This document shows positions 24,680 through 34,260 of a DNA stretch of 64,000 bases, in pieces. Positions within the stretch are counted from its first letter, which is position 1; each line of letters opens with the position of its first letter. A program made the position numbers and the translations under genes. The DNA is from Rhizobium sp. AC27/96 (GTDB lineage: Bacteria; Pseudomonadota; Alphaproteobacteria; Rhizobiales; Rhizobiaceae), in assembly GCF_001692325.1 (NCBI RefSeq), contig NZ_LXKN01000012.1, positions 1-64,000 of the forward strand. The letters run 5' to 3'. The notes beneath the pieces are model-generated. The model was not told the origin of the DNA. It was given only the letters and a program-made list of their open reading frames with translations, and searched no databases.

Positions 24680-26196
24680 ACACACCACGATCGACACCAT
24701 GGCACGAGCTGCCGACCATCATCGAGCTGACCGACGGCGGCACCAAGAAGAATGAGGCCGCCCAAAAGCTGGCCGACCTTCTGGATGACGAACTCGATCA
24801 GCAGGCTGGGGATACGCCCGGCGGCTGGTCGGTCGATACCTTGATCCGCAACTTCCGTTTTGGCGGCGAGGACGTTCCGACTATCGTGCGCTCGGCCGCC
24901 CCATTGCTGAATCTCGCCCATAGTCTCCGCAATACCGAGGAACAGCCTGATATCGCCGAATTGCGTCGCGTAACGATCGAGGCCGTCGGACGCTATGAGC
25001 GCGATCTCGCCAGCGCCCGCATCAGTCCGGAGCGGGCGCGCGCCGCCCATTATGTGGTCTGCGCGACCATCGACGACGTCGTGCTGAGCAAGCGCTGGGG
25101 CGTGCGCGCCGGCTGGGCGCGCTCCGGCCTCGTCTCCACCTTCCACATGGATGTCACCGGCGGCGACCGGGTGTTCGATCTCCTCGATCACTTCCAGCAA
25201 AGCCCGGGCACCAACAAGGACCTGTTGCTCCTTATATATTTATGCCTGTCTCTGGCCTTCGAAGGTCGGACACGCGTTTCGCCGCGCGGCTCTCTGGAGC
25301 TCGGGCGCATTCGCGACAGTCTCTATAAGACATTGCTCGGCCAGTATGGTGTCTTCGAACGCGAGCTGTCGCCGCACTGGCGCGGCGTTTCCGCCCGGCA
25401 CAAGCCGCTGCGCACCGCCGTCGCGCTATGGACTGTTCTTTCCGTCCTCGCGCTGCTGTTTGCGCTCGGCTACATGTTCTTCACGCTGTCGCTCAACCAG
25501 GCCTCGGATGCGACCTTCGAGCGCCTGGCAAATCTGCCGCCGCGCGACATGCCAAGCCTGCTGATCGAGACGCCGAAACCCAAGGAGGTGGTCGTCGAGG
25601 CTCCACCGCCGCAGAAAAAGCAGCCTGAAACGCCCCCGCCGGCGGTCAAGCCGGCTCCGAGCCCGCTCGACAATCTGCTGGCTTTCCTGCAGCCCGAAGT
25701 CGACCGCAAGCTCGTCACCCTTTCGAACTCCAACGGGCGCCTCTTGGTGCGCATCAACAATTCCGGGCTCTTCGACACCGGCAGCGCCGAGGTCAGCGAC
25801 CGGTTCCGCGATCTCCTGCAGCGCATCGGCGGGGCTCTCGCCTCGGAGAAGTTCCGCGCGGTGGTCATCGGCTATACCGACAATGTGCCGATCCGCACGA
25901 CACAATTCCCGTCGAACTGGCACCTCTCCGAGGCCCGAGCCCGCGCGGTCGGCGATATCCTGGCCGCCTATACCGGCAAGGATGCGATCCTGACGGAAGG
26001 GCGCGCCGACAGCGATCCGCTGGCAAGCAACGAGACGCCGGAAGGACGCGAAACCAATCGCCGCACCGAAATCCTCGTGCTGACCGATCCGACGCAACGG
26101 CTTGGTGATGCCGCCCTCAATCCGCAGGCGACGACTGGGCCGGCGGGTGACAACCCGAGCGCTGCACCGGCAGCAACGACGGGAGCCGCACGATGA
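24676..26196 (+). CDS. tssL: TssL (ImpK) with C-terminal OmpA/MotB peptidoglycan-binding domain
   Basis: A 506-residue inner-membrane protein. It has a cytoplasmic IcmH/DotU domain (about 30-225, with AHYVVCATIDDVVLSKRWG), one membrane segment near 250-275 (LWTVLSVLALLFALGYMFF), a Pro/Lys-rich linker, then an OmpA-like domain (VVIGYTDNVPIR, NWHLSEARARAVGDIL, ETNRRTEILV). With the ATG at 24676, overlapping the tssK stop, Thr14 lies in ELPTIIEL. In Agrobacterium TssL is phosphorylated on Thr14 by PpkA, so this supports the start. A GTG at 24661 is a less likely start. Confidence 0.95.
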   Translation: MNTPRSTPWHELPTIIELTDGGTKKNEAAQKLADLLDDELDQQAGDTPGGWSVDTLIRNFRFGGEDVPTIVRSAAPLLNLAHSLRNTEEQPDIAELRRVTIEAVGRYERDLASARISPERARAAHYVVCATIDDVVLSKRWGVRAGWARSGLVSTFHMDVTGGDRVFDLLDHFQQSPGTNKDLLLLIYLCLSLAFEGRTRVSPRGSLELGRIRDSLYKTLLGQYGVFERELSPHWRGVSARHKPLRTAVALWTVLSVLALLFALGYMFFTLSLNQASDATFERLANLPPRDMPSLLIETPKPKEVVVEAPPPQKKQPETPPPAVKPAPSPLDNLLAFLQPEVDRKLVTLSNSNGRLLVRINNSGLFDTGSAEVSDRFRDLLQRIGGALASEKFRAVVIGYTDNVPIRTTQFPSNWHLSEARARAVGDILAAYTGKDAILTEGRADSDPLASNETPEGRETNRRTEILVLTDPTQRLGDAALNPQATTGPAGDNPSAAPAATTGAAR

Positions 26197-29100
26197 ACCC
26201 GCTCGGCATATTCTACACGCTTCGCTCCTACGTCTCGGTCTATGCCGGCCTTCTCGGCCAGCGTTTCATCTCGCTCATCTGGGTCGCGGCCATCTGCGTC
26301 CTCATCTGGTTTTACGGCTACACGCTCGGCTACGGCACCTTCAAGCCGCTGGCGACAGTCAATGCCCGCCTGATCGCGATCGGCGTGGTCATCGCAGTCT
26401 GGCTCGCCTATCTGTTGATCGCACGGCTGCGCGCCCGCAAGCGGGACAACGCGCTTGTGGACGGCATCAGCGATGATGCGGCCAGCCAGCAGGCAGAAGT
26501 TGGAGAAATCCACAGCCGCCTCAAGGAAGCCCTGCTGCTGCTGCGCCGCATCAGCAAGAAGCGCTTCGGCTATATTTACGAACTTCCCTGGTATGTGATC
26601 TTTGGCGCTCCCGGCTCCGGAAAGACCACGGCGCTGACCAATTCGGGATTGAAGTTTCCGCTTGGCGATGCCATCGGAAGCAACTCCGTTCAAGGCGTCG
26701 GCGGCACCCGCAACTGCAATTGGTGGTTCGCCGATGAGGCAATCCTCATCGATACGGCCGGCCGTTACACGACCCAGGATGATTTGAACGGCGCGTCGAA
26801 GGCTGGCTGGGAAGGCTTTCTCGGCCTGCTCAGGAAATACCGCCGGTCGCAGCCAATCAACGGCGCCCTCGTCACGCTGTCGATCGGCGATCTCCTCAGC
26901 CGCGATCATGAGGCACAGCTCGATGAAGTGCGCTCCATCCGCAAGCGCCTGTCGGAACTCGACGAATTTCTGCAGGCGCGAGTGCCGGTCTATGTCATTC
27001 TGACAAAGGCGGACCTTTTGACCGGTTTCGTCGAGTTTTTTGACGGACTTGCAAAGACCGATCGCGAACAGGTCTGGGGTACGACATTCAATCTCGATGA
27101 GAGCTACAAGGGCGAAAATCTGCCCGAACGTTTCATGGAGGAATTCGCGCTTCTGCAGCAACGCGTCGATGCGATGCTGATCGAGCGCCTGCAGCAGGAA
27201 CCGAACATCGAGGTTCGCGGCCGGATATTCCGTTTCCCCGCCGAGCTTGCTGCCCTTGGCGAACGGCTGCAAGAGGTGCTCGGCGAACTCTGCTCTTCGT
27301 CGAGCCTGATCGAAGCCCCGCTGATGCGCGGTGTCTATTTTGCCTCCGGCACGCAAGGCAGGGAGGCTGCAGCCGAGGCGCCGCGCATGCGCCGCAGCTA
27401 TTTCCTCTCGCGCCTCTTCAAGGAGGTCATATTCGGCGAAGCATCGCTGGTTGCGCGCGACAGACGCCTGTCCGGCCGTCAGGCGATGATCCGGCGCGTT
27501 GCCTATGGTGTGGCCGCAGTGGCGCTCGCAATCGTCTTCACCGGCTGGACAGCCACCTATTTCCAGAATTCCCGCGCGATTGCCGCCGCCGAGCGGCGCA
27601 TCGACAATTACGAGAAGCTGGCAAACGGCATTCCGGTGCGCGACGTCACCGATGCCGACTTCCTTCGTGTCCTGCCCGCTCTCGACAATCTTCGCGCCGT
27701 GACCGGCGGTTTCGACGAAGCGAGGATCTGGCCGACAAGTTTCGGCCTGGATCAGGAGGACAAGATCGCCAGCCGCCAGCGCATCGCCTATCAGCGTGCC
27801 CTGAATTCCCTCCTGTTGCCGCGCATGCTGGTGGAGCTTCAAAAGGAACTCAAGCAGCCTTCAGATGTCCAAAGGACCTTCGACAGCCTAAAGCTCTACG
27901 GGATGCTCGGCGGATTAGGTCCCCTCGACAAGGATTTCGTCTCGCAGCAGGCAGAAGATATGTTTGCCACGCTCTATCCGGGCGAAGGACGCGCCGCCGT
28001 TCGCAAGGCGCTCGTTACGCATGTCGATGCGATGGCCACGGGCAATCTGCCGGCAATCGAGCTGGACAACACTTTGATTGCCAAGGCACGCGACACCATT
28101 CGCCCGCAAAGCCTGGCATCGCGCACTTACGACATTCTCACCCATTCCCGCCAGGCCCGACAGCTTGATCCCTGGATCCCCGCCGACGCCTTGGGTCCGC
28201 TCGGTGCGCAGGTGTTCCAGAGAAAATCGAAAGCAGCGCTCCGTGACGGTATCGCCGGAATCTTCACCGGCAAGGGCTATCGCACAGTCGTGCTGCCGGA
28301 CGCCGAAGCGGCGGCATCGGAAGCGCTCAAGGAGCAATGGGTGCGGGGCGATGCCGGCGGCAACCCAACCGGAATGACTACAGACGCCATCGCCCAGGCC
28401 GCATTGCAGCTTTATTTCGATACATTCCAGCAACGCTGGTCGACGCTGCTCGCCGACCTGCAGGTGCGCCCCTCCAAGGATCTTGCAGACGCAACCGAAA
28501 CAGCGAGGATCCTGGCGGCAAATCCAAGTCCTATCGAGATGGTGCTGAAATCCATCGCGACGGCTACGGATCTGCGTCCGGCCGGCGTGACTGAGGTCGC
28601 GTCGCTCGGCGACACTCCGGATGCAGCACTTGCATCGGCATCCACAAATGTCGCCAACACGCCAGATCCCTATGGACCGTTGCGCGCAGCGCTCGAGGTG
28701 AGCGGCAACAATACACAGGCCGCGCCTCAGGGCGACAATGCGAATGGAGCAAGCAGCAAGCCTCGCTCGCAGATCCAGAGCCTTCAGCCGATCCTGCAAA
28801 ATATCTATGGCCAGCTATCGCGCGCCGCCATATCGACGGCAGAGGTCGCCCGCGTCTTCGATGCCGGTGGCCAGCTTGCCAACGCCAATCAGGACCTGTT
28901 GCAACAGGCCCGGGGCCTGCCGGCGCCGGCCGATGCCTGGATGGTGGCAACTGCCGCCGATATCGGATCCCTTGCAGTCAAGACGGCCCGCGCTCGCATC
29001 AACGACCTCTGGGCCACGGAAGGTGCCGATCTCTGCGCCCGCATCGTCACCGGCCGCTATCCCTTCGATCGAAAGTCGAGCCAGGATATTGCCATGGCGG

Positions 29101-29684
29101 ATTTCGTGCGTCTCTTCGGTCCTCAGGGCCTGTTCCAGACGTTCTTCAAGAATCGCCTGGATGCGTTCATCGACACCAGCGCACAGCCATGGGGCTGGCG
29201 CGGCACCTTCGGCGGCGACAGCATTCCGAGCCAGGCAATCGCGCAGTTCGAAAATGCCAACAAGATCGAACGCGCCTTCTTCCCAGCCGGAAGCGAGAAA
29301 CCGGCGATTTCGATCAACGTGAAGCCGGTATCCCTGTCGGATTCGGCCAATGCCGTGATGATGGAGATCGAGGGTGAGCGTGTGGTCTACTTCCACGGGC
29401 CGATCCAATCGAAATCCATAGGTTGGCCGGCTACCAACGCCGATAATCAATCGCGCATCGCGTTTCTGCCCGGTGGCTGGCAGGAAGCCATGACGCAGAG
29501 CGGTGATTGGTCTCCCTTCCGCCTGTTCGACGCTGCAAAGGTGACGGTCGAAGGACCCGATCTTTTCAGGGCACGCTTCGAGAACGACGGTCGAGCGGCG
29601 GAGTTCGATGTGCAGTTCGGCTCGGTTCTCAATCCATTCCGGCTGCAGGCATTGTCCGACTTCAGCTGCCCGGCGCAATTTTGA
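26193..29684 (+). CDS. tssM: TssM (IcmF/ImpL), T6SS inner-membrane ATP-binding protein
   Basis: A 1163-residue IcmF-type protein. Two membrane segments lie in the first 80 residues and a third at about 435-455 (VAYGVAAVALAIVFTGWTATYF region), with a cytoplasmic NTPase domain between them: Walker A GAPGSGKTT (138-146) and ILIDTAGRY. The long periplasmic C-terminal part would contact TssJ, though no tssJ lipoprotein gene is seen here, as in other rhizobial loci. Its ATGA start overlaps tssL by 4 bases. Confidence 0.96.
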   Translation: MNPLGIFYTLRSYVSVYAGLLGQRFISLIWVAAICVLIWFYGYTLGYGTFKPLATVNARLIAIGVVIAVWLAYLLIARLRARKRDNALVDGISDDAASQQAEVGEIHSRLKEALLLLRRISKKRFGYIYELPWYVIFGAPGSGKTTALTNSGLKFPLGDAIGSNSVQGVGGTRNCNWWFADEAILIDTAGRYTTQDDLNGASKAGWEGFLGLLRKYRRSQPINGALVTLSIGDLLSRDHEAQLDEVRSIRKRLSELDEFLQARVPVYVILTKADLLTGFVEFFDGLAKTDREQVWGTTFNLDESYKGENLPERFMEEFALLQQRVDAMLIERLQQEPNIEVRGRIFRFPAELAALGERLQEVLGELCSSSSLIEAPLMRGVYFASGTQGREAAAEAPRMRRSYFLSRLFKEVIFGEASLVARDRRLSGRQAMIRRVAYGVAAVALAIVFTGWTATYFQNSRAIAAAERRIDNYEKLANGIPVRDVTDADFLRVLPALDNLRAVTGGFDEARIWPTSFGLDQEDKIASRQRIAYQRALNSLLLPRMLVELQKELKQPSDVQRTFDSLKLYGMLGGLGPLDKDFVSQQAEDMFATLYPGEGRAAVRKALVTHVDAMATGNLPAIELDNTLIAKARDTIRPQSLASRTYDILTHSRQARQLDPWIPADALGPLGAQVFQRKSKAALRDGIAGIFTGKGYRTVVLPDAEAAASEALKEQWVRGDAGGNPTGMTTDAIAQAALQLYFDTFQQRWSTLLADLQVRPSKDLADATETARILAANPSPIEMVLKSIATATDLRPAGVTEVASLGDTPDAALASASTNVANTPDPYGPLRAALEVSGNNTQAAPQGDNANGASSKPRSQIQSLQPILQNIYGQLSRAAISTAEVARVFDAGGQLANANQDLLQQARGLPAPADAWMVATAADIGSLAVKTARARINDLWATEGADLCARIVTGRYPFDRKSSQDIAMADFVRLFGPQGLFQTFFKNRLDAFIDTSAQPWGWRGTFGGDSIPSQAIAQFENANKIERAFFPAGSEKPAISINVKPVSLSDSANAVMMEIEGERVVYFHGPIQSKSIGWPATNADNQSRIAFLPGGWQEAMTQSGDWSPFRLFDAAKVTVEGPDLFRARFENDGRAAEFDVQFGSVLNPFRLQALSDFSCPAQF

Positions 29685-29695
29685 CGGTTGTCTCG

Positions 29696-31081
29696 ATGAA
29701 CGAACACCTCGCCCGCACCCAATCGCCGATGCAAGCCGATACGATCGGCTTCTTCGGTAAATTGCCGACGCATGGCGATTTCGTATCCTCCGCGCTTGGC
29801 CTGCGGCTGCAAGGCGAACTCGACCAATGGATCCGGGGCGGCCTGATCGCACTCGAATCCGCCCTGGAGAACCAGTGGCGACAGCGTTTTCACGCGACGT
29901 CCGCCTGGCGTTTCGTTGTCGGCAGCGGCATTTGGGCGCCCGGGGCCGTCGCCGGCGTGCTTCTGCCGAGCCGCGACCGTGTCGACCGCAGCTTCCCGCT
30001 CGTCATTGCCGCGCAACTGCAGAAATTTTCGGGGCAGCTGCGCGACCTCTGCGAAGACGACAGCTGGTTTATCGCCGCCGAGGCCCTTGCCGAAACATCG
30101 GAGAAGCCTGATTTCGACATGAAACGCTTTATCGAGGGGATAAAGCGCCTTCGTCTGCCATTTGCCGATATCCGTCCTGCCAATCGCGCGCGCCTGGGCA
30201 CCAGCGAAGCCGCCGCTCCCGCCTCGCTCTGGTGGCGCATCAATGCCGGTACGCGCCACGGCAAGGGATTTCGCACCATGGCGGCGCCAACGGCGGAAGA
30301 CTTCGTCAAACTCGTCACATTGGAAAATGACAAAGCGCCGCCGCCTCCAGAAGCTCCGGCCACGCCAGCCATTGCCATCGTGGCAGAGCCGGCAAAACCC
30401 GTGACGGCATCTCAAGCCCATTGGACGACGGACAATAGCCACGCCAGTCATCCGGGCACGCGGCTGTCGCTGAACGCCGATGCTCTTCTCGTTTCCGACA
30501 GACCAAGCATCTTTGCCGTGGCCGACGGGCTTGGCGATGGCATCGGCGCGATCGAGGCAGCGCGGATCGCAACACAGATCCTCGCCGGCATTCCCGAGCG
30601 CGAGGCTTTGCAGGCGCTGGTTCAGGATGTGAAAAGCAAGCTCAGTCATGCGCATGCCATTCTGCGCGCGAAGGGAACGAGCGGAGAGCGGGAACCGCCG
30701 GTCGCCAGCATCGTCGTTGCCGTGATGGCCGAAGGCAAGCTTGCCATCTTATGGGCGGGAGATGCGCGCTGCTATCTCCTGCGTGACAGCATGATGCGGC
30801 TTCTTACCCGCGATCATATCGATATTGGCCTGCGGCGCACCCTTGGGCGCGGTCTCGGGCTGAAGGAGCAATTCGCGGCAGAGATGATCAGCGACGAGCT
30901 TCAGCGTGGAGACCGGCTTCTGCTTGCCAGCGGCCCGCTCTCACGCTCCCTGACGGATCGGGTCATCGCGGAAATCCTGATCGAGACCCCCTTGGAGCAA
31001 GCCGCCGACGCCCTTATCCAGGAAGCGTTGATCGCCAATTGCCGCGATAATGTCAGCGCCATCGTCATCGACGCCTCATGA
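29696..31081 (+). CDS. tagF: TagF-PppA fusion: T6SS repressor plus PP2C-type phosphatase
   Basis: A 461-residue fusion. Residues 1-195 are TagF (GFFGKLPTHGDFVSSAL, then WRFVVGSGIWAPGAVAGVLLPS and RSFPL), a post-translational T6SS repressor. After a Pro/Ala linker (about 210-235) comes a PP2C-type domain: RLSLNADAL, FAVADGLGDGIG, ILWAGDARCYLLRD and DNVSAIVID. The metal-binding Asp residues are present, but the usual NED and GMGGH words read NAD and GLGDG. ATG 29696 lies 11 bases after tssM. Agrobacterium has the same fusion. It would dephosphorylate the PpkA target; its 3' end overlaps ppkA by 4 bases. Confidence 0.92.
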   Translation: MNEHLARTQSPMQADTIGFFGKLPTHGDFVSSALGLRLQGELDQWIRGGLIALESALENQWRQRFHATSAWRFVVGSGIWAPGAVAGVLLPSRDRVDRSFPLVIAAQLQKFSGQLRDLCEDDSWFIAAEALAETSEKPDFDMKRFIEGIKRLRLPFADIRPANRARLGTSEAAAPASLWWRINAGTRHGKGFRTMAAPTAEDFVKLVTLENDKAPPPPEAPATPAIAIVAEPAKPVTASQAHWTTDNSHASHPGTRLSLNADALLVSDRPSIFAVADGLGDGIGAIEAARIATQILAGIPEREALQALVQDVKSKLSHAHAILRAKGTSGEREPPVASIVVAVMAEGKLAILWAGDARCYLLRDSMMRLLTRDHIDIGLRRTLGRGLGLKEQFAAEMISDELQRGDRLLLASGPLSRSLTDRVIAEILIETPLEQAADALIQEALIANCRDNVSAIVIDAS

Positions 31082-31989
31082 CTCGGGATCTGAATTCGAG
31101 GGACATGCAGGAGATCGTGACACGCTTTGCCGGATTGCTGCGTATCCTCACTCACGACGGCGAAACCGAGCGACCAGCCGACATTCGCGATCTTTTGATC
31201 GATCGCCTGCGTGATGCACTCGATCGGCGCCTTCCTTCCATGCCCGAGAGCGAGCCAAGCTTTATCGGCAATACATTCCTTGTGGAGGCAGTCGTCCATT
31301 CCAATGCCCGAACTATCGTCAGCCGCCTGCGCCATCGCGATCTCGGTACATGGCACGCCCTGAAGACCATCGGCGACGATCGGCTCGATGATGCCGTAGC
31401 CAAGGCCATGCTTTTACGCGAGGTTCGCATCGGCCTGGCCCTTCGCCATGCCAATCTCGTTGCAATCCAATGCGCTGCTCGGCTGCCGGATAGCCGGCCC
31501 GCCATCATCGCGGAATGGGCAGGACCGCCCCTGTCGCAGCGATTGTCGGCTGGAGACATTTCCCTGCCGGACGTCAGACAGGCAATGAAGTGTCTCCTTG
31601 CCGGCCTGCATGCGATGCATGAAGCCGGCTATGTCCACGGCGATATCTCTCCCGCCAACCTGCTTCTATGCGACGACGATTTCGCGCGACTGAAGATTGC
31701 CGATTTCGGCTCGGCGACAGAATGCGGGAAGACCTATGGCGATCTGGATATCGCGAGGGCGGCGACGCCCGGCTTTGCAGCCCCGGAACTGTCATCCACG
31801 GAGCCGGCAGACCCGCGCATGGACATTTACGCGGCGGGCTGCGTGATGAAGCTGCTTCTGGAGCATTGCGACGAGGAGACCAGGGCTCTGTCGCCGCTAA
31901 ACAACGTGGCAGCCCAACTGGCGGGGCACGCACCTTGGCAGAGGCCGCCAAATGCCATGGCAGCCCTTCAACTCATCGTGGAAAACTAG
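31078..31989 (+). CDS. ppkA: PpkA (ImpN), T6SS serine/threonine protein kinase
   Basis: A 303-residue cytoplasmic kinase. ATP-binding Lys is in WHALKTI, the catalytic loop is HGDISPANLLL (Asp and Asn present; the usual Arg after His is Gly), the Mg-binding DFG is in KIADFGSAT, and APE is in FAAPEL. No membrane segment or sensor domain is attached, unlike Pseudomonas PpkA. It would phosphorylate TssL and activate secretion, opposed by the PppA domain encoded just before it. It is the last gene of the operon, 10 bases before a convergent gene. Confidence 0.93.
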   Translation: MTRDLNSRDMQEIVTRFAGLLRILTHDGETERPADIRDLLIDRLRDALDRRLPSMPESEPSFIGNTFLVEAVVHSNARTIVSRLRHRDLGTWHALKTIGDDRLDDAVAKAMLLREVRIGLALRHANLVAIQCAARLPDSRPAIIAEWAGPPLSQRLSAGDISLPDVRQAMKCLLAGLHAMHEAGYVHGDISPANLLLCDDDFARLKIADFGSATECGKTYGDLDIARAATPGFAAPELSSTEPADPRMDIYAAGCVMKLLLEHCDEETRALSPLNNVAAQLAGHAPWQRPPNAMAALQLIVEN

Positions 31990-31999
31990 ACGGAACCCG

Positions 32000-33148
32000 T
32001 CAATTCGCCGAGACACTTCCCGGCTGCGGGGCCGCCGCCGTCGGTACGCTTTTCTGATAGACGGTGAGCAGCTTTGCGGCGTCGACCAGTCCGGCGTTGC
32101 TGGCATAAATCGTGTCGCCGTCCTGCATCTTGAACTGCTGCATCAGGACGAAATTCGAGACGTCCTTGAGATTGACGCTGTAGATGACGGGCTTGATCGA
32201 GACGATAGTCGGGGCAGCGCTTGCCGTCTTGGAAAGCGGAGCAGCTGCCTGCGTGTAGATCTTCTGGTTGCGGAAGAGGTAGAAATTCCGCGAGTCGGCA
32301 CGGTCGTCGAGCAGGCCGCCGGCGCGGGCGAGCGCCTGCGCCAGGGTCGTCTTGCCCGGCTCCAGCGGAAACTCGCCGACGCTCTTGAAGGCGCCGAGCG
32401 CCGTGAAGCTCTGGGATGCGCCGTCAACGAAGACCTGGTCGCCGGGCAGCAGGCGAACATTCTGCTTGTCATCCTGCAGAATACGATCCAACGGCGCGGT
32501 TGCGCGCTGCGATCCGCGCGTCAGCGTCACATTGGTGCTACTCGGTGCGGAGGACGCACCACCTGCAAGGGCGAGAACGTCAAGTACGCGCTCCTTGCGC
32601 GCTGTCAGCGGGAAGCGGCCGGCGGAGCGCACCTTGCCATCGACCGTGACCGCGCTCGAAGGCTTGTCGACAACTGTGACGACTGCCTGTGGATTGACCG
32701 AGGAACCCTTGAGCGCGGTCACGATCTGCGATTGCAGACCCTCGGGCGTCGAATCGGCCACGCGCTGTTTGCCGACATAGGGCATGGTGACGAAGCCACG
32801 GGAGTCGACGGTGAAGCGGCCGAGATTGAGCGACTTGCTCTGCGTCGTGGAAAGCAATCCATCTTCGCCCGTATCGAGCACGGTCACGTCGATGACATCG
32901 CCGGGGCGAAGCCGGGCATCCGAAAAGCCGGCGGAGCGAAGGCGCGAAAGGCCCTGATCGGACGGTGCATAAGACAGCGCGGCGACCTGTCCGCCCATCG
33001 GGGCGTTGGCCAGCGGCACGACCGGAATCCTCTCGCCCGAATGCGGCATCGTCGCGTTGCGAATGTTGCCGGCGCTTGGTCCATCCGACGGCCGTGCACA
33101 GGCGCTCAAGACAACCAAGGGTAAGACGACCGCCGCCAATTTCCGCAT
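32000..33148 (-). CDS. Outer-membrane polysaccharide export lipoprotein (Wza/KpsD-like)
   Basis: A 382-residue lipoprotein: signal peptide with lipobox LSAC and Cys17, then a Poly_export domain (LRPGDVIDVTVLDTGEDG; GFVTMPYVG) and SLBB-type repeats (VDGKVRSAGRFPL; LGAFKSVGEFPLEPGKTTLAQALARAGG). ATG 33148 follows AAGGAGG; the open frame extends upstream without similarity. It forms an export channel for exopolysaccharide or capsule. No polymerase, flippase or co-polymerase genes are adjacent, so it acts with genes elsewhere. It is convergent with ppkA. Confidence 0.9.
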   Translation of the reverse strand: MRKLAAVVLPLVVLSACARPSDGPSAGNIRNATMPHSGERIPVVPLANAPMGGQVAALSYAPSDQGLSRLRSAGFSDARLRPGDVIDVTVLDTGEDGLLSTTQSKSLNLGRFTVDSRGFVTMPYVGKQRVADSTPEGLQSQIVTALKGSSVNPQAVVTVVDKPSSAVTVDGKVRSAGRFPLTARKERVLDVLALAGGASSAPSSTNVTLTRGSQRATAPLDRILQDDKQNVRLLPGDQVFVDGASQSFTALGAFKSVGEFPLEPGKTTLAQALARAGGLLDDRADSRNFYLFRNQKIYTQAAAPLSKTASAAPTIVSIKPVIYSVNLKDVSNFVLMQQFKMQDGDTIYASNAGLVDAAKLLTVYQKSVPTAAAPQPGSVSAN

Positions 33149-33485
33149 TCCCGAGCCTCCTTCGGATGTTACAGGCAAGGCAGAAATATCAACCAGAAGG
33201 CGGGAGGCAATATGCGATCCTAATAAATAATGAATTATGACAGGTCGGTTGTTTACCAATGTGTCCAAATAGCAACCTAGCACCACTTTTACGATCCAGA
33301 CGTGCCCTTTCCGGCAACCAGATGATCGGATTGGAAGGCACAAAAGCTCGAGAAGCGCGAATCATTTGCTACGAGGCGAGCGCAGATTATCAACCGAAGC
33401 ACGAACCATGCCGGCGCGGATGTTCGCGCTCCTCCGGGGCGAGGCTTTGGGTGCAGCTTGAAATGCCGCATCATGGATCTGCACC

Positions 33486-33509
33486 GAGGCGTCTTTTGAA
33501 GGACGCCTC
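33486..33509. repeat. 8-bp hairpin GAGGCGTC/GACGCCTC
   Basis: Perfect arms 33486-33493 and 33502-33509 around an 8-base loop containing TTTT. It lies in an intergenic region between no closely placed gene ends, so a simple terminator role is not obvious. Confidence 0.5.
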
Positions 33510-33559
33510 TGGGCGTCGATCAAAGTGGATTTGACCCTGGGTTCGATCAAGACCAAGAA

Positions 33560-33588
33560 GCCATCGCCAGTCCGACGGTGGCGATGGC
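33560..33588. repeat. 10-bp hairpin GCCATCGCCA/TGGCGATGGC
   Basis: Perfect arms 33560-33569 and 33579-33588 with a 9-base loop, about 50 bases from another perfect hairpin. On the minus strand it follows the broken cupin-like frame (stop at 33685), so it could once have terminated that gene. Confidence 0.5.
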
Positions 33589-33684
33589 TCGCCAGGATCA
33601 TGGCGGATGAAAATCGATAGCGCCATGAAAGATGAGCTTCGGATTCAGCAAAGCGAGATCTACCGCCGAGAGGGTCCCGATCCG

Positions 33685-34260
33685 TTAATTCCGCATCGAC
33701 CCACGTTCGCCAGGTTCAGGAGGCGGCGTCTGGGGCGGTGCGGGATGTGAATGATTGTCCCGCCAATTCGGGTTGCGGAACGCCGAGTTGAGTTCAGTTC
33801 GTCGCGTTGGCCGGATTATGCACCAGTTGGTAGGAACTACGAGTGTTTGGTCATTACCAGCGATGTAAGTTGCTAGTTCTGAAAAATTGCACTTGCCGAC
33901 ATTTTTGACCCAATGCACCATGCCTGCGGGAATGAATGATGATTGGCCCGTAATTTCGTTCTTTGCACGGGCGCCGGAGTAACCGAAGATTTTCCCCTTT
34001 ATGTCGCCCACATAGGTGCAGCATTAACGAGGGCATGCCATGCCTTGAGAATATCGGAAACACGAGCAACCACATGTCGTATTCTGAATTGAGCTTGATA
34101 GCTGCGTCGGCACTGGAAGTGATGTTGTAGCTGCCGATGAAGTCAACGATAGCGCATTAATAGTCCATTTCATGCAGTTCATGATACAGCTCGTCATGCA
34201 TTCGACAATGGTTGTATTTGCGCGACCAAACGGCAAGGTCAACAACGTAATTGATAGCGG
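33685..34260 (-). pseudogene. Degraded cupin/germin-like gene remnant (tentative)
   Basis: The minus-strand frame ending at 33685 contains SSFIPAGMVHWVKNVG followed by a segment with YIAGNDQTLVVP, which resembles the second half of a cupin/germin barrel (P-x-G-x-x-H, then the oligomer strand). Upstream coding-like words occur in other frames (SYNITSSADAAIKL; then RVSDILKAWHALV ending in a stop), suggesting frameshifts. No continuous start-to-stop cupin exists. The similarity is modest, so this is a suggestion only. Confidence 0.3.

Noticed and set aside
25968..27842. A 624-codon minus-strand open frame
   Set aside because: Antisense to tssL and tssM, which have complete domain sets and overlapping start-stop junctions.
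29447..30655. A 402-codon minus-strand open frame
   Set aside because: Antisense to the tssM end and the TagF-PppA fusion; no family features.
33259..33534. Possible transposase fragment in the gene-poor region
   Set aside because: Neither strand shows DDE or other transposase motifs, and there are no terminal inverted repeats or target duplications.
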